Assembly (NCBI GenBank): GCA_964620045.1
Contig: CAZUJL010000001.1
Coordinates: 310,001-374,000, forward strand
Length of the DNA stretch: 64,000 nt
Origin: VFKU01 sp964620045
GTDB lineage: Bacteria > Hydrogenedentota > Hydrogenedentia > Hydrogenedentales > GCA-2746185
Reading direction: 5' to 3'
Shown one piece after another: positions 52,441 to 64,000 of this stretch. A program made the position numbers and the translations under genes. The notes below the pieces were generated by a model, which did not search any database, was not told the DNA's origin, and worked only from the letters and a program-made list of their open reading frames with translations. The stretch's first letter is position 1. Each line of letters opens with the position of its first letter.

Positions 52441-53139
52441 TTACTCCACAGTGATCAGATCGCGCACCGCCTCGTATTTCTGCGGCCCAATGCCGGGAAC
52501 ATCCATCAGAGCCTCCCCGTTTGCGAACGGAGCGCCTTCCCGGTACTGAATGATCTGCTGCGCTAATTTTGGGCCAATGCCCGGTAACGTTTCCAATTCC
52601 ACTTGGGTCGCGCTGTTAACGTTGATACGCCCGTTTGCAGAACCGCTGTTTTGGGGTTTTGCCGCGTTCGCCGTCAGTGTTCCCTGGCCCGAAATCGTGT
52701 AAGCGGCGGGATTGACGACAGGTTCGGCAGTCGCGGCGTCGGCATTGGATTCGTCGAGACGCTCCGGGAGCGTCAGCGTCGTGCCGTCGACCAGTAGCGC
52801 GGCGAGATTGATGTCCGCGGTGTCCGCGCCCAGCACGCCGCCCGCGGCTTCGATCAGGTCCGTCACGCGGCTGCCTTCGTCCAGGTGATACACGCCGGGC
52901 TTGATCACCGCGCCTTGCACCGACACCACGACCTGCTTGGGCGCGACGGGCTCGATGGTGGGCGTCGGTGCCGGCGTGACAGGCACCACCGACGTCACCG
53001 GCGCTTGCTCAATGATGATGGGGTCCGGCTGTGTGCTGCCGCGTTGCGTCCAAAACAACGCGCCCGCGCCCGCGACGATTGAAAAGCCAAGAAATCCCAC
53101 TACAAGCTGCTCGCGAACGGTCATCAGGCGGCTCAGCAT
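52441..53139 (-). CDS. comEA: ComEA-like helix-hairpin-helix DNA-binding protein with SLBB domain
   Basis: A 232-residue protein with one N-terminal membrane anchor (VVGFLGFSIVAGAGALFW), a Pro/Thr-rich linker, an SLBB domain (VVSVQGAVIKPGVYHLDEGSRVTDLIEAAGG, residues 70-120) and a C-terminal helix-hairpin-helix pair (NVNSATQVELETLPGIGPKLAQQIIQYRE and DVPGIGPQKYEAVRDLI). This is the domain order of ComEA, which binds incoming DNA on the outer face of the inner membrane during transformation. The linker between SLBB and HhH is longer than usual. ComEB or ComEC are not in the window. Confidence 0.85.
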   Translation of the reverse strand: MLSRLMTVREQLVVGFLGFSIVAGAGALFWTQRGSTQPDPIIIEQAPVTSVVPVTPAPTPTIEPVAPKQVVVSVQGAVIKPGVYHLDEGSRVTDLIEAAGGVLGADTADINLAALLVDGTTLTLPERLDESNADAATAEPVVNPAAYTISGQGTLTANAAKPQNSGSANGRINVNSATQVELETLPGIGPKLAQQIIQYREGAPFANGEALMDVPGIGPQKYEAVRDLITVE

Positions 53140-53210
53140 GAGAACAGAGGCTCCGTAGGTATTCCTGAATTATTGATGCAGTATATACACTACTGATACG
53201 AACAGCGTCC

Positions 53211-53246
53211 AAAAGAAAACGGGCGCACAGGTTTGCTGTACGCCCG
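53211..53246 (-). terminator. intrinsic terminator of the ACIII-caa3 operon
   Basis: On the minus strand CGGGCG-t-ACAG pairs with CTGT-g-CGCCCG (10 of 11 pairs, five-base loop) and is followed by TTTTCTTTT. It lies 24 bases after the subunit IV stop, ending the respiratory operon. Confidence 0.85.
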
Positions 53247-53270
53247 AGACGGGTCTAAACGGTGTTTGGA

Positions 53271-53834
53271 CTAATGGTGCTCGGCTGCGGCCGGTTCTGC
53301 GTGGGCTGGCTCGGCGTGGGTTGCCTCTGCGCCATGCGCTTCCGCGGCACCGTGCTCTTCCACAGCGCCGTGTTCGGCGCCATGGGTCGCGCCGTGGCCG
53401 TGCAGGTTGGCCGGCTCAACATAGGTGCTGCCGTGGGCCGGGGTCAGTTCGCGGCCAGTCGTAACGTGGTTCTGTCCGCCCTGCAGCGGGTTCGAGCCGG
53501 GCGATTCCCAGTCGTTGTATGACGTGCCGAACTCGGCCAAGGGGTTCATATAGTCCGTAAACGTGAACAGAAAGAAAATCAGCAGCCATGCGAATCCGGC
53601 CACCGACAGCAGGCGCACAAACGGCGTCGACCAGTACGAGCCCATGAAGATCGCTACGATACAGGCGGCCTTCGCGATCGCGATGGCGAGTGCGATCGCG
53701 AGGTTGATCCCGTTCGGATTGCTGCTGAAGTGCAATTGCGGCATCTTTGCAAACGCCACGGTGAGCACCATCAGGAAGGTGAGCACCACGGCGTTGTACA
53801 GGTAGTACCGCACCGGGACGATCTTATGTGCCAT
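53271..53834 (-). CDS. ctaF: cytochrome c oxidase subunit IV (caa3 type) with His-rich tail
   Basis: A 187-residue membrane protein with three helices (VVLTFLMVLTVAF, ALAIAIAKAACIVAIFMGSYW and LSVAGFAWLLIFFLFTF) and the TFTDYMN end typical of prokaryotic subunit IV. It has an unusual 75-residue C-terminal tail, of which the last 45 residues are built from repeated H-G, A-H-G and A-H-A-E-P units (about 14 His). Subunit IV usually ends soon after the last helix. The tail could bind metal, or be a linker. AGAGGG precedes ATG. Last gene of the operon. Confidence 0.85.
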   Translation of the reverse strand: MAHKIVPVRYYLYNAVVLTFLMVLTVAFAKMPQLHFSSNPNGINLAIALAIAIAKAACIVAIFMGSYWSTPFVRLLSVAGFAWLLIFFLFTFTDYMNPLAEFGTSYNDWESPGSNPLQGGQNHVTTGRELTPAHGSTYVEPANLHGHGATHGAEHGAVEEHGAAEAHGAEATHAEPAHAEPAAAEHH

Positions 53835-53873
53835 TGCAATACCCTCTCGTTCTTTCGAATCCGTTCGCCAATA

Positions 53874-54561
53874 CTAGTGCGTCGGCGCCGGCGTACTCAC
53901 CAGATACAACATCGGGAACAGGAACACCCACACGATATCGACGAAGTGCCAGTAGAACCCGAACATTTCCACAGGCAGATATTTGTTCGGGCCATATTCG
54001 CGCCGGAAACACAGCCACCAGAAAATCGCGCCGATCGAGATGCCAATGATCATGTGGAACGCATGCATGCCCGACATGATGAAGTAGAGAATGAAGAACA
54101 ACTGCGCGCGGATCGGGTCGGTGAAGCTCTGCGGCGCCGGATCCCAGTGCAGCCCCGGCCAAAGGCCGTGGTCCCATTTCTCGCGGTATTCAAAGTACTT
54201 CACCACAAGGAAAACCGTGCCGAGGACCAGCGTGCCGGCCATGTTCCACAACTGCATTTGACGCTTGCCGGTCTGCGTGGCGTACACGCACGACGCCATC
54301 GTGACACTGCTCAGCAGCAGCACGACGGTGTTGCCGCCGCCCATCCAGTAGTTCAGGTGCGCGCTGCTCTCGTACCACGTGATCGGGTACTTGAAGCGAT
54401 ACACCGAGTAGGCGACGAAGAGCCCGCCGAAGAACATGATTTCCTGGATCAGGAACAACCACATTCCAATGAACGCGGTCTCGTTCTGCTGTTCCTTGGT
54501 CTCGTACTGTCCCGACAGGATGGGCTTCGCTGGGCCCATCGTCACCGGGTGTGCGGCTGCT

Positions 54562-54569
<8 letters not shown>
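53874..54569 (-). CDS. ctaE: cytochrome c oxidase subunit III
   Basis: A 231-residue polytopic protein of the haem-copper oxidase subunit III family, with FIGMWLFLIQEIMFFGGLFVAY, SVTMASCVYA, FFILYFIMSGMHAFHMIIG and the final FYWHFVDIVWVFLFPMLYL, the signature end of subunit III. ATG 54569 lies inside the end of subunit I (8-base overlap) with AAGGAG seven bases upstream, so translation is coupled. Confidence 0.93.
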
Positions 54570-56211
<1,642 letters not shown>

Positions 56212-56225
56212 AGCCTGCTTCGCTC

Positions 56226-57227
56226 CTATTGCTGGGCCGTCGGCGCAGCAGCTTCAGCGGTAGTACCTTCCGCTGCGGCCGTGCCCAACGACTTGATGTA
56301 TGCAATCAAATTGCTCACGTCGTCCATCGTCAATTGGTTGGCGAACGCCGGCATCAAGGGGGTGTAACCCTCGACGATGCGCTTGCTCGAATAGAGGATG
56401 GATTCGGTGAGGTAGTTATCGTCTATCAATACTTCTTCGCCGCCCACCATCTTGCCGGTGGTGCCGTAGATGCCGGTCAGGTTCGGACCGCGCGCGTCCT
56501 TCATGCCGCTGTGGCAGGTGACGCAACCGCGCTGTGTAAACAGGAACTCGCCCGCTTCGACCGGGCTCTTCTTCGGTCCGCCGGCCAGCCATTCGGCGTA
56601 GCCTTCGGGCGTGAGCACGGTCACGTGCCCCTTCATCAGCGAGTGTTCCGTGCCGCAGTACTCGGCACAGAAAATCGGGTAGGTGCCGGTCTTCGTCGCT
56701 TCGAACCATAGATAGGTGAAGCGGCTGGGGATTACGTCCTGCTTCACGCGCATCGCGGGCAGGTAGTAGTCGTGCAGCACGTCCTGCGAGGTCAAGTTCA
56801 GCTTAATCGGCTGGTTGACCGGAATGTGCAGATCGTTTACTTCGCGCACGCCTTCCTTGTGCTGCACCTTCCACATCCACTGCTTCGCGATGACGTCGAT
56901 CTCGAGCGCCCCTTCCGGCGCGCGCACGTATTCGGCAAACAGTTTGGCGCCCCACACGAACACGCCGATGAACACGAAGAACGGGATCACCGTCCAGATG
57001 ATTTCCAGCATCGGCGCGTGCAGCGAGTGCGAATCGCGCGGCTTGTCTGGGTTGCGGCGGAACTTGATGCCGAGCACGCCGAGCGCGACGAACACGCCGA
57101 TCGTCACGATCACGGAGAGGATCGTGAGGAAATAGAACAACGGATCCACTTTCGTCGCGAACGTGGATGCGCTCGCCGGGAAAATGGGGATGTTGAAGAA
57201 GTAATTAAGTTTGTCCAAATCGTTCAT
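56226..57227 (-). CDS. ctaC: cytochrome c oxidase subunit II with fused cytochrome c (caa3)
   Basis: A 333-residue protein with two membrane helices (LFYFLTILSVIVTIGVFVALG; IIWTVIPFFVFIGVFVW), the CuA domain with KQWMWKVQH and CAEYCGTEHSLM (C-x-E-x2-C-x3-H-x2-M, all CuA ligands), and a C-terminal cytochrome c with CVTCH near residue 253 and a PLMPAFANQL Met ligand. The fused haem makes this a caa3 enzyme that can accept electrons directly from alternative complex III. Confidence 0.95.
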   Translation of the reverse strand: MNDLDKLNYFFNIPIFPASASTFATKVDPLFYFLTILSVIVTIGVFVALGVLGIKFRRNPDKPRDSHSLHAPMLEIIWTVIPFFVFIGVFVWGAKLFAEYVRAPEGALEIDVIAKQWMWKVQHKEGVREVNDLHIPVNQPIKLNLTSQDVLHDYYLPAMRVKQDVIPSRFTYLWFEATKTGTYPIFCAEYCGTEHSLMKGHVTVLTPEGYAEWLAGGPKKSPVEAGEFLFTQRGCVTCHSGMKDARGPNLTGIYGTTGKMVGGEEVLIDDNYLTESILYSSKRIVEGYTPLMPAFANQLTMDDVSNLIAYIKSLGTAAAEGTTAEAAAPTAQQ

Positions 57228-57245
57228 CGTCGCCGTCGCCTCAGT

Positions 57246-58178
57246 TCATGCACTCGGAGCGCCGCCGGCAGTTGCAGGATGATCGCCTGCGGCCGGACCG
57301 CCCCCGTTGCGCTCTCGCTTCGCCCGCGATTTGAAGAACAAAATCGCATACATCGTAACAAACCCGGCCACCATCAACCCGGCCAGAATTCGCATCGCAC
57401 CGATTACATAAAAGCCGTATTTGCCCGTCGCCGGGTCGTACTGAAAGCAGAGCATCGTCAACTGATCGACAACGCTGCCGATGCGCCCCTGCGACGCCTC
57501 GACCAAACCGAACTCAACGTCGCGCGCAAGGTACTCCACGCCGTAGTAATAGCGCGCGACCCGGCCCTGCGGCGTAAGCACCATAATGCCGCCCGCATGC
57601 ACGTACAGTTCCGTCTTGGGATCGTACGCGTAGCGGAACCCGACCGTCGTCGCGAGACGCTCTATCTGATCTTCGTCGCCGGTGAGGAAGTGCCAGCCGG
57701 CGGCCGCGCCATCGCGGTGCAGTTTTTCCAGATAGCTTGTCTTCTTGTCGCTCGCGAGGCCGGCGGTCTCTTTCGGATCAATGCTGACCGCCACGACGTT
57801 GTAGTCCTGGCCAATCTCGTACTTCATCGCATCGACCACGCCGGCCACGCCGTTCAGCATGCCGTTGCACAGACCCGGGCAGCGGTAATACACAAGCGCC
57901 AGGATCGTGGCCTTGCCGTCCATCGCTTCGCCGAGCGTGATCTGGCTGCCCGATTCGTCGCGGAACATCAGGTCCAGCGGCACCTGCGCGTCGAGGTGCT
58001 GCTCGATCTTGATGTCCTTGAACTGCGCGACGGGGTCCGGGCCCATGATCTGCAGCGGCTCGAACGGCGGCGGCGGCATTTGCGCCGACGCCGCTCCAGC
58101 AACACACAGCACCGCGAGCAACGCCAGGCCGAGGCCGGCGCGCACCGCGAAGCGGTTATGTGTTGCCGTCTGAATCAC
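57246..58178 (-). CDS. SCO1/SenC-type copper chaperone
   Basis: A 310-residue exported thioredoxin-fold protein (signal GLGLALLAVLCVAGAASAQ). It has the copper-binding Cys pair in RCPGLC and the later His in ELYVHAGGIMVLTP, needed to build the CuA site of subunit II, whose gene follows by 18 bases. It differs from short SCO proteins by a C-terminal membrane helix (IGAMRILAGLMVAGFVTMYAILFF) and a Gly/Pro tail. GTG 58178 overlaps the previous stop as GTGA. Confidence 0.9.
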   Translation of the reverse strand: MIQTATHNRFAVRAGLGLALLAVLCVAGAASAQMPPPPFEPLQIMGPDPVAQFKDIKIEQHLDAQVPLDLMFRDESGSQITLGEAMDGKATILALVYYRCPGLCNGMLNGVAGVVDAMKYEIGQDYNVVAVSIDPKETAGLASDKKTSYLEKLHRDGAAAGWHFLTGDEDQIERLATTVGFRYAYDPKTELYVHAGGIMVLTPQGRVARYYYGVEYLARDVEFGLVEASQGRIGSVVDQLTMLCFQYDPATGKYGFYVIGAMRILAGLMVAGFVTMYAILFFKSRAKRERNGGGPAAGDHPATAGGAPSA

Positions 58179-58603
58179 TGGGTCGCTTCCCCTTCCGCGG
58201 GGGCTACCTTCGGAAACACGGGAAGTCCGCGTTCCGCCACAATTTTCATCGCCGTCTCGACCGGAATCTTGTAGATCTCCGGCTGATCGCTCACCACGCC
58301 GAAGCCGTGCTCCGCCGTGGACTGTTCAACTTTGAATTCAACCAGCGCGCGCGGCGGATCGACCTGCAGGCGCGTCGGCAGGTTCCAGTCCTTGCCGGTT
58401 TCTTCCAGCGCGATCGGCGTCGGCTTGTAGTCGCCGATGGCCGGCTGCGCACGGTAGTACTTCGTGGTCACCGTGCCGATTACGTACCCGACGAAGGTGA
58501 GGGCCACCAGCGCGAGGCCGGCGATGAGCACCAGCTTCACCTGGATGTCGGATACTTCATAACCCTTCTGGGCCGTCGCGTGGTGTCCGGTATCCTCATG
58601 CAT
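58175..58603 (-). CDS. single-pass membrane protein within the ACIII-caa3 operon, 142 aa
   Basis: A 142-residue protein: His-containing start (MHEDTGHHATAQKGYEV), one helix (LVLIAGLALVALTFVGYVIG) and a periplasmic domain with NLPTRLQVDPPRALVEFKVEQS. No family recognised. Its start overlaps actF by 8 bases and its stop overlaps SCO by 4, so it is firmly part of the operon. The region PTRLQVDPPRALVEFKVEQS... followed by PVETAMKIVAERGLPVFPK resembles tails of respiratory accessory proteins. A role in ACIII or oxidase assembly is inferred from position. Confidence 0.75.
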   Translation of the reverse strand: MHEDTGHHATAQKGYEVSDIQVKLVLIAGLALVALTFVGYVIGTVTTKYYRAQPAIGDYKPTPIALEETGKDWNLPTRLQVDPPRALVEFKVEQSTAEHGFGVVSDQPEIYKIPVETAMKIVAERGLPVFPKVAPAEGEATQ

Positions 58604-59831
58604 GTTCGGCGGCCTCCTCGTGTGCGCCGTGTCCGTGGCCGGGGCTCAGCGCTTCATACAACCGCGGGTCGTTCAGCGCCAGGATCGGCATCTTCGTGAA
58701 CTGGCCCAGGAAGTACCAGAAGAAAATTCCGCCAAAGCCGACCAGCGCGCACGCGTACACCAGAATGTCCGCGGCGTGGAAACCCGGTTCGGCATGGTGG
58801 AAGGCCGGATTGAACCAGAAGAAAATATCGACCAGGCGCATCGAGAGCACCCAGAACGCGACCCAGCACAGCGTGGTCACGTTGCGCTTGATCCGGCGCT
58901 GCAGGAGCACCATGAACGGCAGGAAGAAGTGGCCGACCATCATGATGGCGATGACTACCTGATACGCCAGGTTGTTCGAGCGATCGAGGTAGTAGTGGAT
59001 TTCTTCCGGCAGGTTGCCAGACCAGATGATCAGGAACTGCGAGAAGCTCATGTACGTCCAGATGACGATGAATCCGCACATGAACGTACCGAAGATGTGG
59101 AAGTGGTCGACGTTGATGTAGCGCGACAGCGGCTTCTGTTCCTGCAACTGCGAGAGAATCAGCGTCGTGACGGCAAAGGTCGTCAGACCCTGGCTCACCC
59201 AGGTGAGCGGCGCATACATCGTCGAGAACCATTCCGGATCCAGCGACTGGCCCCAGTCCACCGCCGCGAAGGTCATCGTGAGGCAGTAGGCGATCAGGCC
59301 GAACGGCGCCCAGGTGCGGAATTTCAGCGTGATCATCGCATCGCCGGTCTTTTCCAGATCGCGCGACCACTTGTTGAAGAAGTGGATGATCGTGAACCAC
59401 ACGGCGAAGTAGAAAATCGCGCGGCCGCTCCAGAACGGCAGGTTCAGGTACTCGACCTTGCGCTCGACCACGTGGCTCTCGGGGTGAATCCAGGCGGCGT
59501 ACATGTCGTTCACGCCGGTCACCGTGCCGATAAACACGATGGCGAACATCGCCGCCGGAATCGGCAGCGTGCGCGTGAAGGCCTCAAGCACGCGCTGCGA
59601 GACGAAACTCCAGCCGCCGCCCGTGAGGTGGTGAATCATGATCAGCGCCATCGAACCCAGGCAGAGCCCGTTCAGGATCCAGAACGAATAGAATGTCGCC
59701 TGGAAGAACAGATTCGGTCCGCCGATGACAAGGCCTAAAATCAGCGCCAGCACGATCCCGATGACGCCCACGATCGGACCGACCGTGCGCAGCATCGCGA
59801 GCCGCGGCGGCAATGTTGCGTTACTGCTCAT
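58596..59831 (-). CDS. actF: alternative complex III membrane subunit ActF (quinol:cytochrome c oxidoreductase)
   Basis: A 411-residue polytopic protein with about ten helices, NrfD/PsrC-like and similar in design to ActC but shorter (LVIGGPNLFFQATFYSFWILNGLCLGSMALIMIHHLTGGGW; FVIWTYMSFSQFLIIWSGNLPEEIHYYLDR). It ends with a charged His-rich tail (PGHGHGAHEEAAEHA). ATG 59831 lies inside the end of actE (11-base overlap) with GGGAGGGG six bases upstream. Confidence 0.9.
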   Translation of the reverse strand: MSSNATLPPRLAMLRTVGPIVGVIGIVLALILGLVIGGPNLFFQATFYSFWILNGLCLGSMALIMIHHLTGGGWSFVSQRVLEAFTRTLPIPAAMFAIVFIGTVTGVNDMYAAWIHPESHVVERKVEYLNLPFWSGRAIFYFAVWFTIIHFFNKWSRDLEKTGDAMITLKFRTWAPFGLIAYCLTMTFAAVDWGQSLDPEWFSTMYAPLTWVSQGLTTFAVTTLILSQLQEQKPLSRYINVDHFHIFGTFMCGFIVIWTYMSFSQFLIIWSGNLPEEIHYYLDRSNNLAYQVVIAIMMVGHFFLPFMVLLQRRIKRNVTTLCWVAFWVLSMRLVDIFFWFNPAFHHAEPGFHAADILVYACALVGFGGIFFWYFLGQFTKMPILALNDPRLYEALSPGHGHGAHEEAAEHA

Positions 59832-60459
59832 GTACAGCCCCTCCCGAGGCGGCGCCCGCTTCCTGACCCGGCTGCGGCTGGCGTGCCTGTTCGAGCACGT
59901 CCGCCGGAAGCAGATCCGGTGTGGCGTTCTGGCTAAGCTGAACGGTGCGCACGTACACGGCAATCGCCCAGCGGTCATCCACCGGAATGCGCGAGGCGTA
60001 GCCATACATGCGGCCGAAGCCGTTCGTCATCACATCAAAGAAATAACCAATCGGCGATTCGAGCAGCCGCTGGTCCATATACGACGTCGGCGTCGGGAAC
60101 CCGCGCTGCACGATCATGCCGTCGCCGTGCCCGGTGAGCCCGTGGCAGGGTGCGCAGTAAATCGCGAAGCGATCATGGCCACGCTGAATGAGCGCCGCGT
60201 TCAGCTCGATCTGTTTTGGGAGTTCCGTCACCAGTTCCCCGTTCACGCGGCCCTGGTAGTAGTGCGTGTCGAGCTTCGCCATCTGGTACGGGACCGTGCC
60301 TTCGACGAGCGTGCGCGAGGAGCTCTGTCCCTCGCCGAAAAAGGTGCCCTTCTCCAGCGGCTCGTAGCGCTTCTGGTTCCACATGTCCAGATGGCAACCG
60401 GTCAGCGCCGCCGTGAGGGCGAGCGCCGCTGCCGTCCGGACGACAATGGTTCGCAACAT
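59821..60459 (-). CDS. actE: alternative complex III cytochrome c lipoprotein ActE
   Basis: A 212-residue lipoprotein (LALTAALTGC) with one haem c site, CAPCHGLTGHGDG near residue 100, and the preceding MWNQKRYEPLE and RGHDRFAIYCAPC context typical of ActE. It hands electrons from the complex towards the haem c of the oxidase. The start ATG shares its A with the TAA of actD (TAATG). Confidence 0.92.
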   Translation of the reverse strand: MLRTIVVRTAAALALTAALTGCHLDMWNQKRYEPLEKGTFFGEGQSSSRTLVEGTVPYQMAKLDTHYYQGRVNGELVTELPKQIELNAALIQRGHDRFAIYCAPCHGLTGHGDGMIVQRGFPTPTSYMDQRLLESPIGYFFDVMTNGFGRMYGYASRIPVDDRWAIAVYVRTVQLSQNATPDLLPADVLEQARQPQPGQEAGAASGGAVHEQ

Positions 60460-61016
60460 TATTCAGGCACCTCCGTCACCTCGAGCGGCTTGGGCTGCAA
60501 GCGTTCGAGGAATTGCCGGGTCTTGTGGGCGTCGTATTTCTGGTCTTTGGTCTCAATGCACAGGAAGAAGCGGTCGCTCGTCGCGCGATCGAAGTTCTTC
60601 GTGTTGAAGATCGGGTGGTATGGCATCGGCAACCCGTTCAGCAGAATCATGGCGAAACCGGTGGTGAACGCCGAGAACAGGATTGTCGCTTCAAACGTGA
60701 TCGGTAGATACATCGGCCAGCTAAACAACTGCTTGCCGCCGATGTCGTACGGGTAATGCAGCACGTTGCCGATGTACTGCAGGAAGAACCCCGTCAGCGC
60801 ACCGGTCAGGCCCGCCGCCAGCGTGAACGCAGACAGGCGCGTCTTGTGCATGCCGATGGCCTCGGCCAGTCCGTGCACCGGAAACGGCGTATACGCGTCC
60901 ATTTCCCGGTAGCCTTCGGAATAGGCCTGCTTCGCCGCCTTCAGCAGCGCGTCCGGATCGTCATACTCCGCCGCGATCCCGAAGACCTTCGGTCCTTTGT
61001 CGTGTGAATGATCCAT
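60459..61016 (-). CDS. actD: alternative complex III subunit ActD (DUF3341)
   Basis: A 185-residue membrane protein of family DUF3341: KVFGIAAEYDDPDALLKAAKQAYSEGYREMDAYTPFPVHGL (soluble start) and two helices (LAAGLTGALTGFFLQYIGNVLHYP; TFEATILFSAFTTGFAMILLNGLPM), ending with the soluble NFDRATSDRFFLCIE. It packs against ActC/ActF in the known ACIII structures. Confidence 0.93.
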   Translation of the reverse strand: MDHSHDKGPKVFGIAAEYDDPDALLKAAKQAYSEGYREMDAYTPFPVHGLAEAIGMHKTRLSAFTLAAGLTGALTGFFLQYIGNVLHYPYDIGGKQLFSWPMYLPITFEATILFSAFTTGFAMILLNGLPMPYHPIFNTKNFDRATSDRFFLCIETKDQKYDAHKTRQFLERLQPKPLEVTEVPE

Positions 61017-61032
61017 CTCGTTCGCCCTTTAG

Positions 61033-62424
<1,392 letters not shown>

Positions 62425-62427
62425 GAC

Positions 62428-64000
<1,573 letters not shown>

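Overview
This 64 kb window comes from a GC-rich, aerobic, Gram-negative-type bacterium with many exported proteins. Several families point to the planctomycete/verrucomicrobial sphere or a neighbouring lineage such as Hydrogenedentota: a PVC-type haem-binding dehydrogenase, two prepilin-like proteins with an H-x9-DG tail, a DUF4159 protein, a sulfatase-like lipoprotein and many Tat or lipoprotein signals. The phylum is an inference from gene content only; there is no rRNA or other marker to settle it. Genes are densely packed, no gap exceeds about 220 bases, and I found no tRNA, rRNA, CRISPR array, transposase or phage gene.

Layout. 1-4.6 kb (minus): the N-terminal part of a secreted Ig-like protein, a 45-residue membrane protein fused by a 4-base overlap to leuB, and recQ with its own promoter. 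4.7-17.3 kb: a secreted S9 peptidase, then a glycan or surface-decoration region (methyltransferase, GT2, asparagine synthase, TylF-type methyltransferase, and opposite to them a methyltransferase, a polytopic membrane protein, an arylsulfotransferase-like lipoprotein and a sulfatase-like lipoprotein). 17.4-23.3 kb: two tandem cytochrome c / copper monooxygenase-like fusions facing a PQQ dehydrogenase-aldo/keto reductase operon. 23.5-27.2 kb: an SGNH hydrolase, a small membrane protein and a GT-C membrane protein. 27.3-33.8 kb: an EF-G paralogue behind a good sigma70-type promoter, then an amidohydrolase / PVC-haem protein / TMEM220 operon with 4-base overlaps. 33.8-36.8 kb: paired prepilin-like genes and a DUF4159 protein. 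36.9-53.1 kb: mixed metabolic genes, including a ceramidase-like hydrolase, a strikingly eukaryote-like myo-inositol oxygenase, tandem acyl-CoA ligases, VOC, SDR, MDR and Nudix enzymes, a metal-binding repeat protein and a ComEA-like protein.

53.2-64 kb (minus) is one long respiratory operon: alternative complex III (actB, actC, actD, actE, actF), a small membrane protein, SCO, and an A2-type caa3 cytochrome c oxidase (subunits II, I, III, IV). It ends in a clear intrinsic terminator. Electrons would pass from quinol through ACIII haems to the haem c domain of subunit II and on to oxygen.

The most interesting signals are: the cytochrome c-copper monooxygenase pair next to a PQQ dehydrogenase; a shared 'LRALGY' tail motif in three neighbouring lipoprotein-type genes, including a 51-residue ORF; four convergent gene pairs whose stop codons share one CTAG; and a prepilin mRNA hairpin that buries its ribosome binding site.
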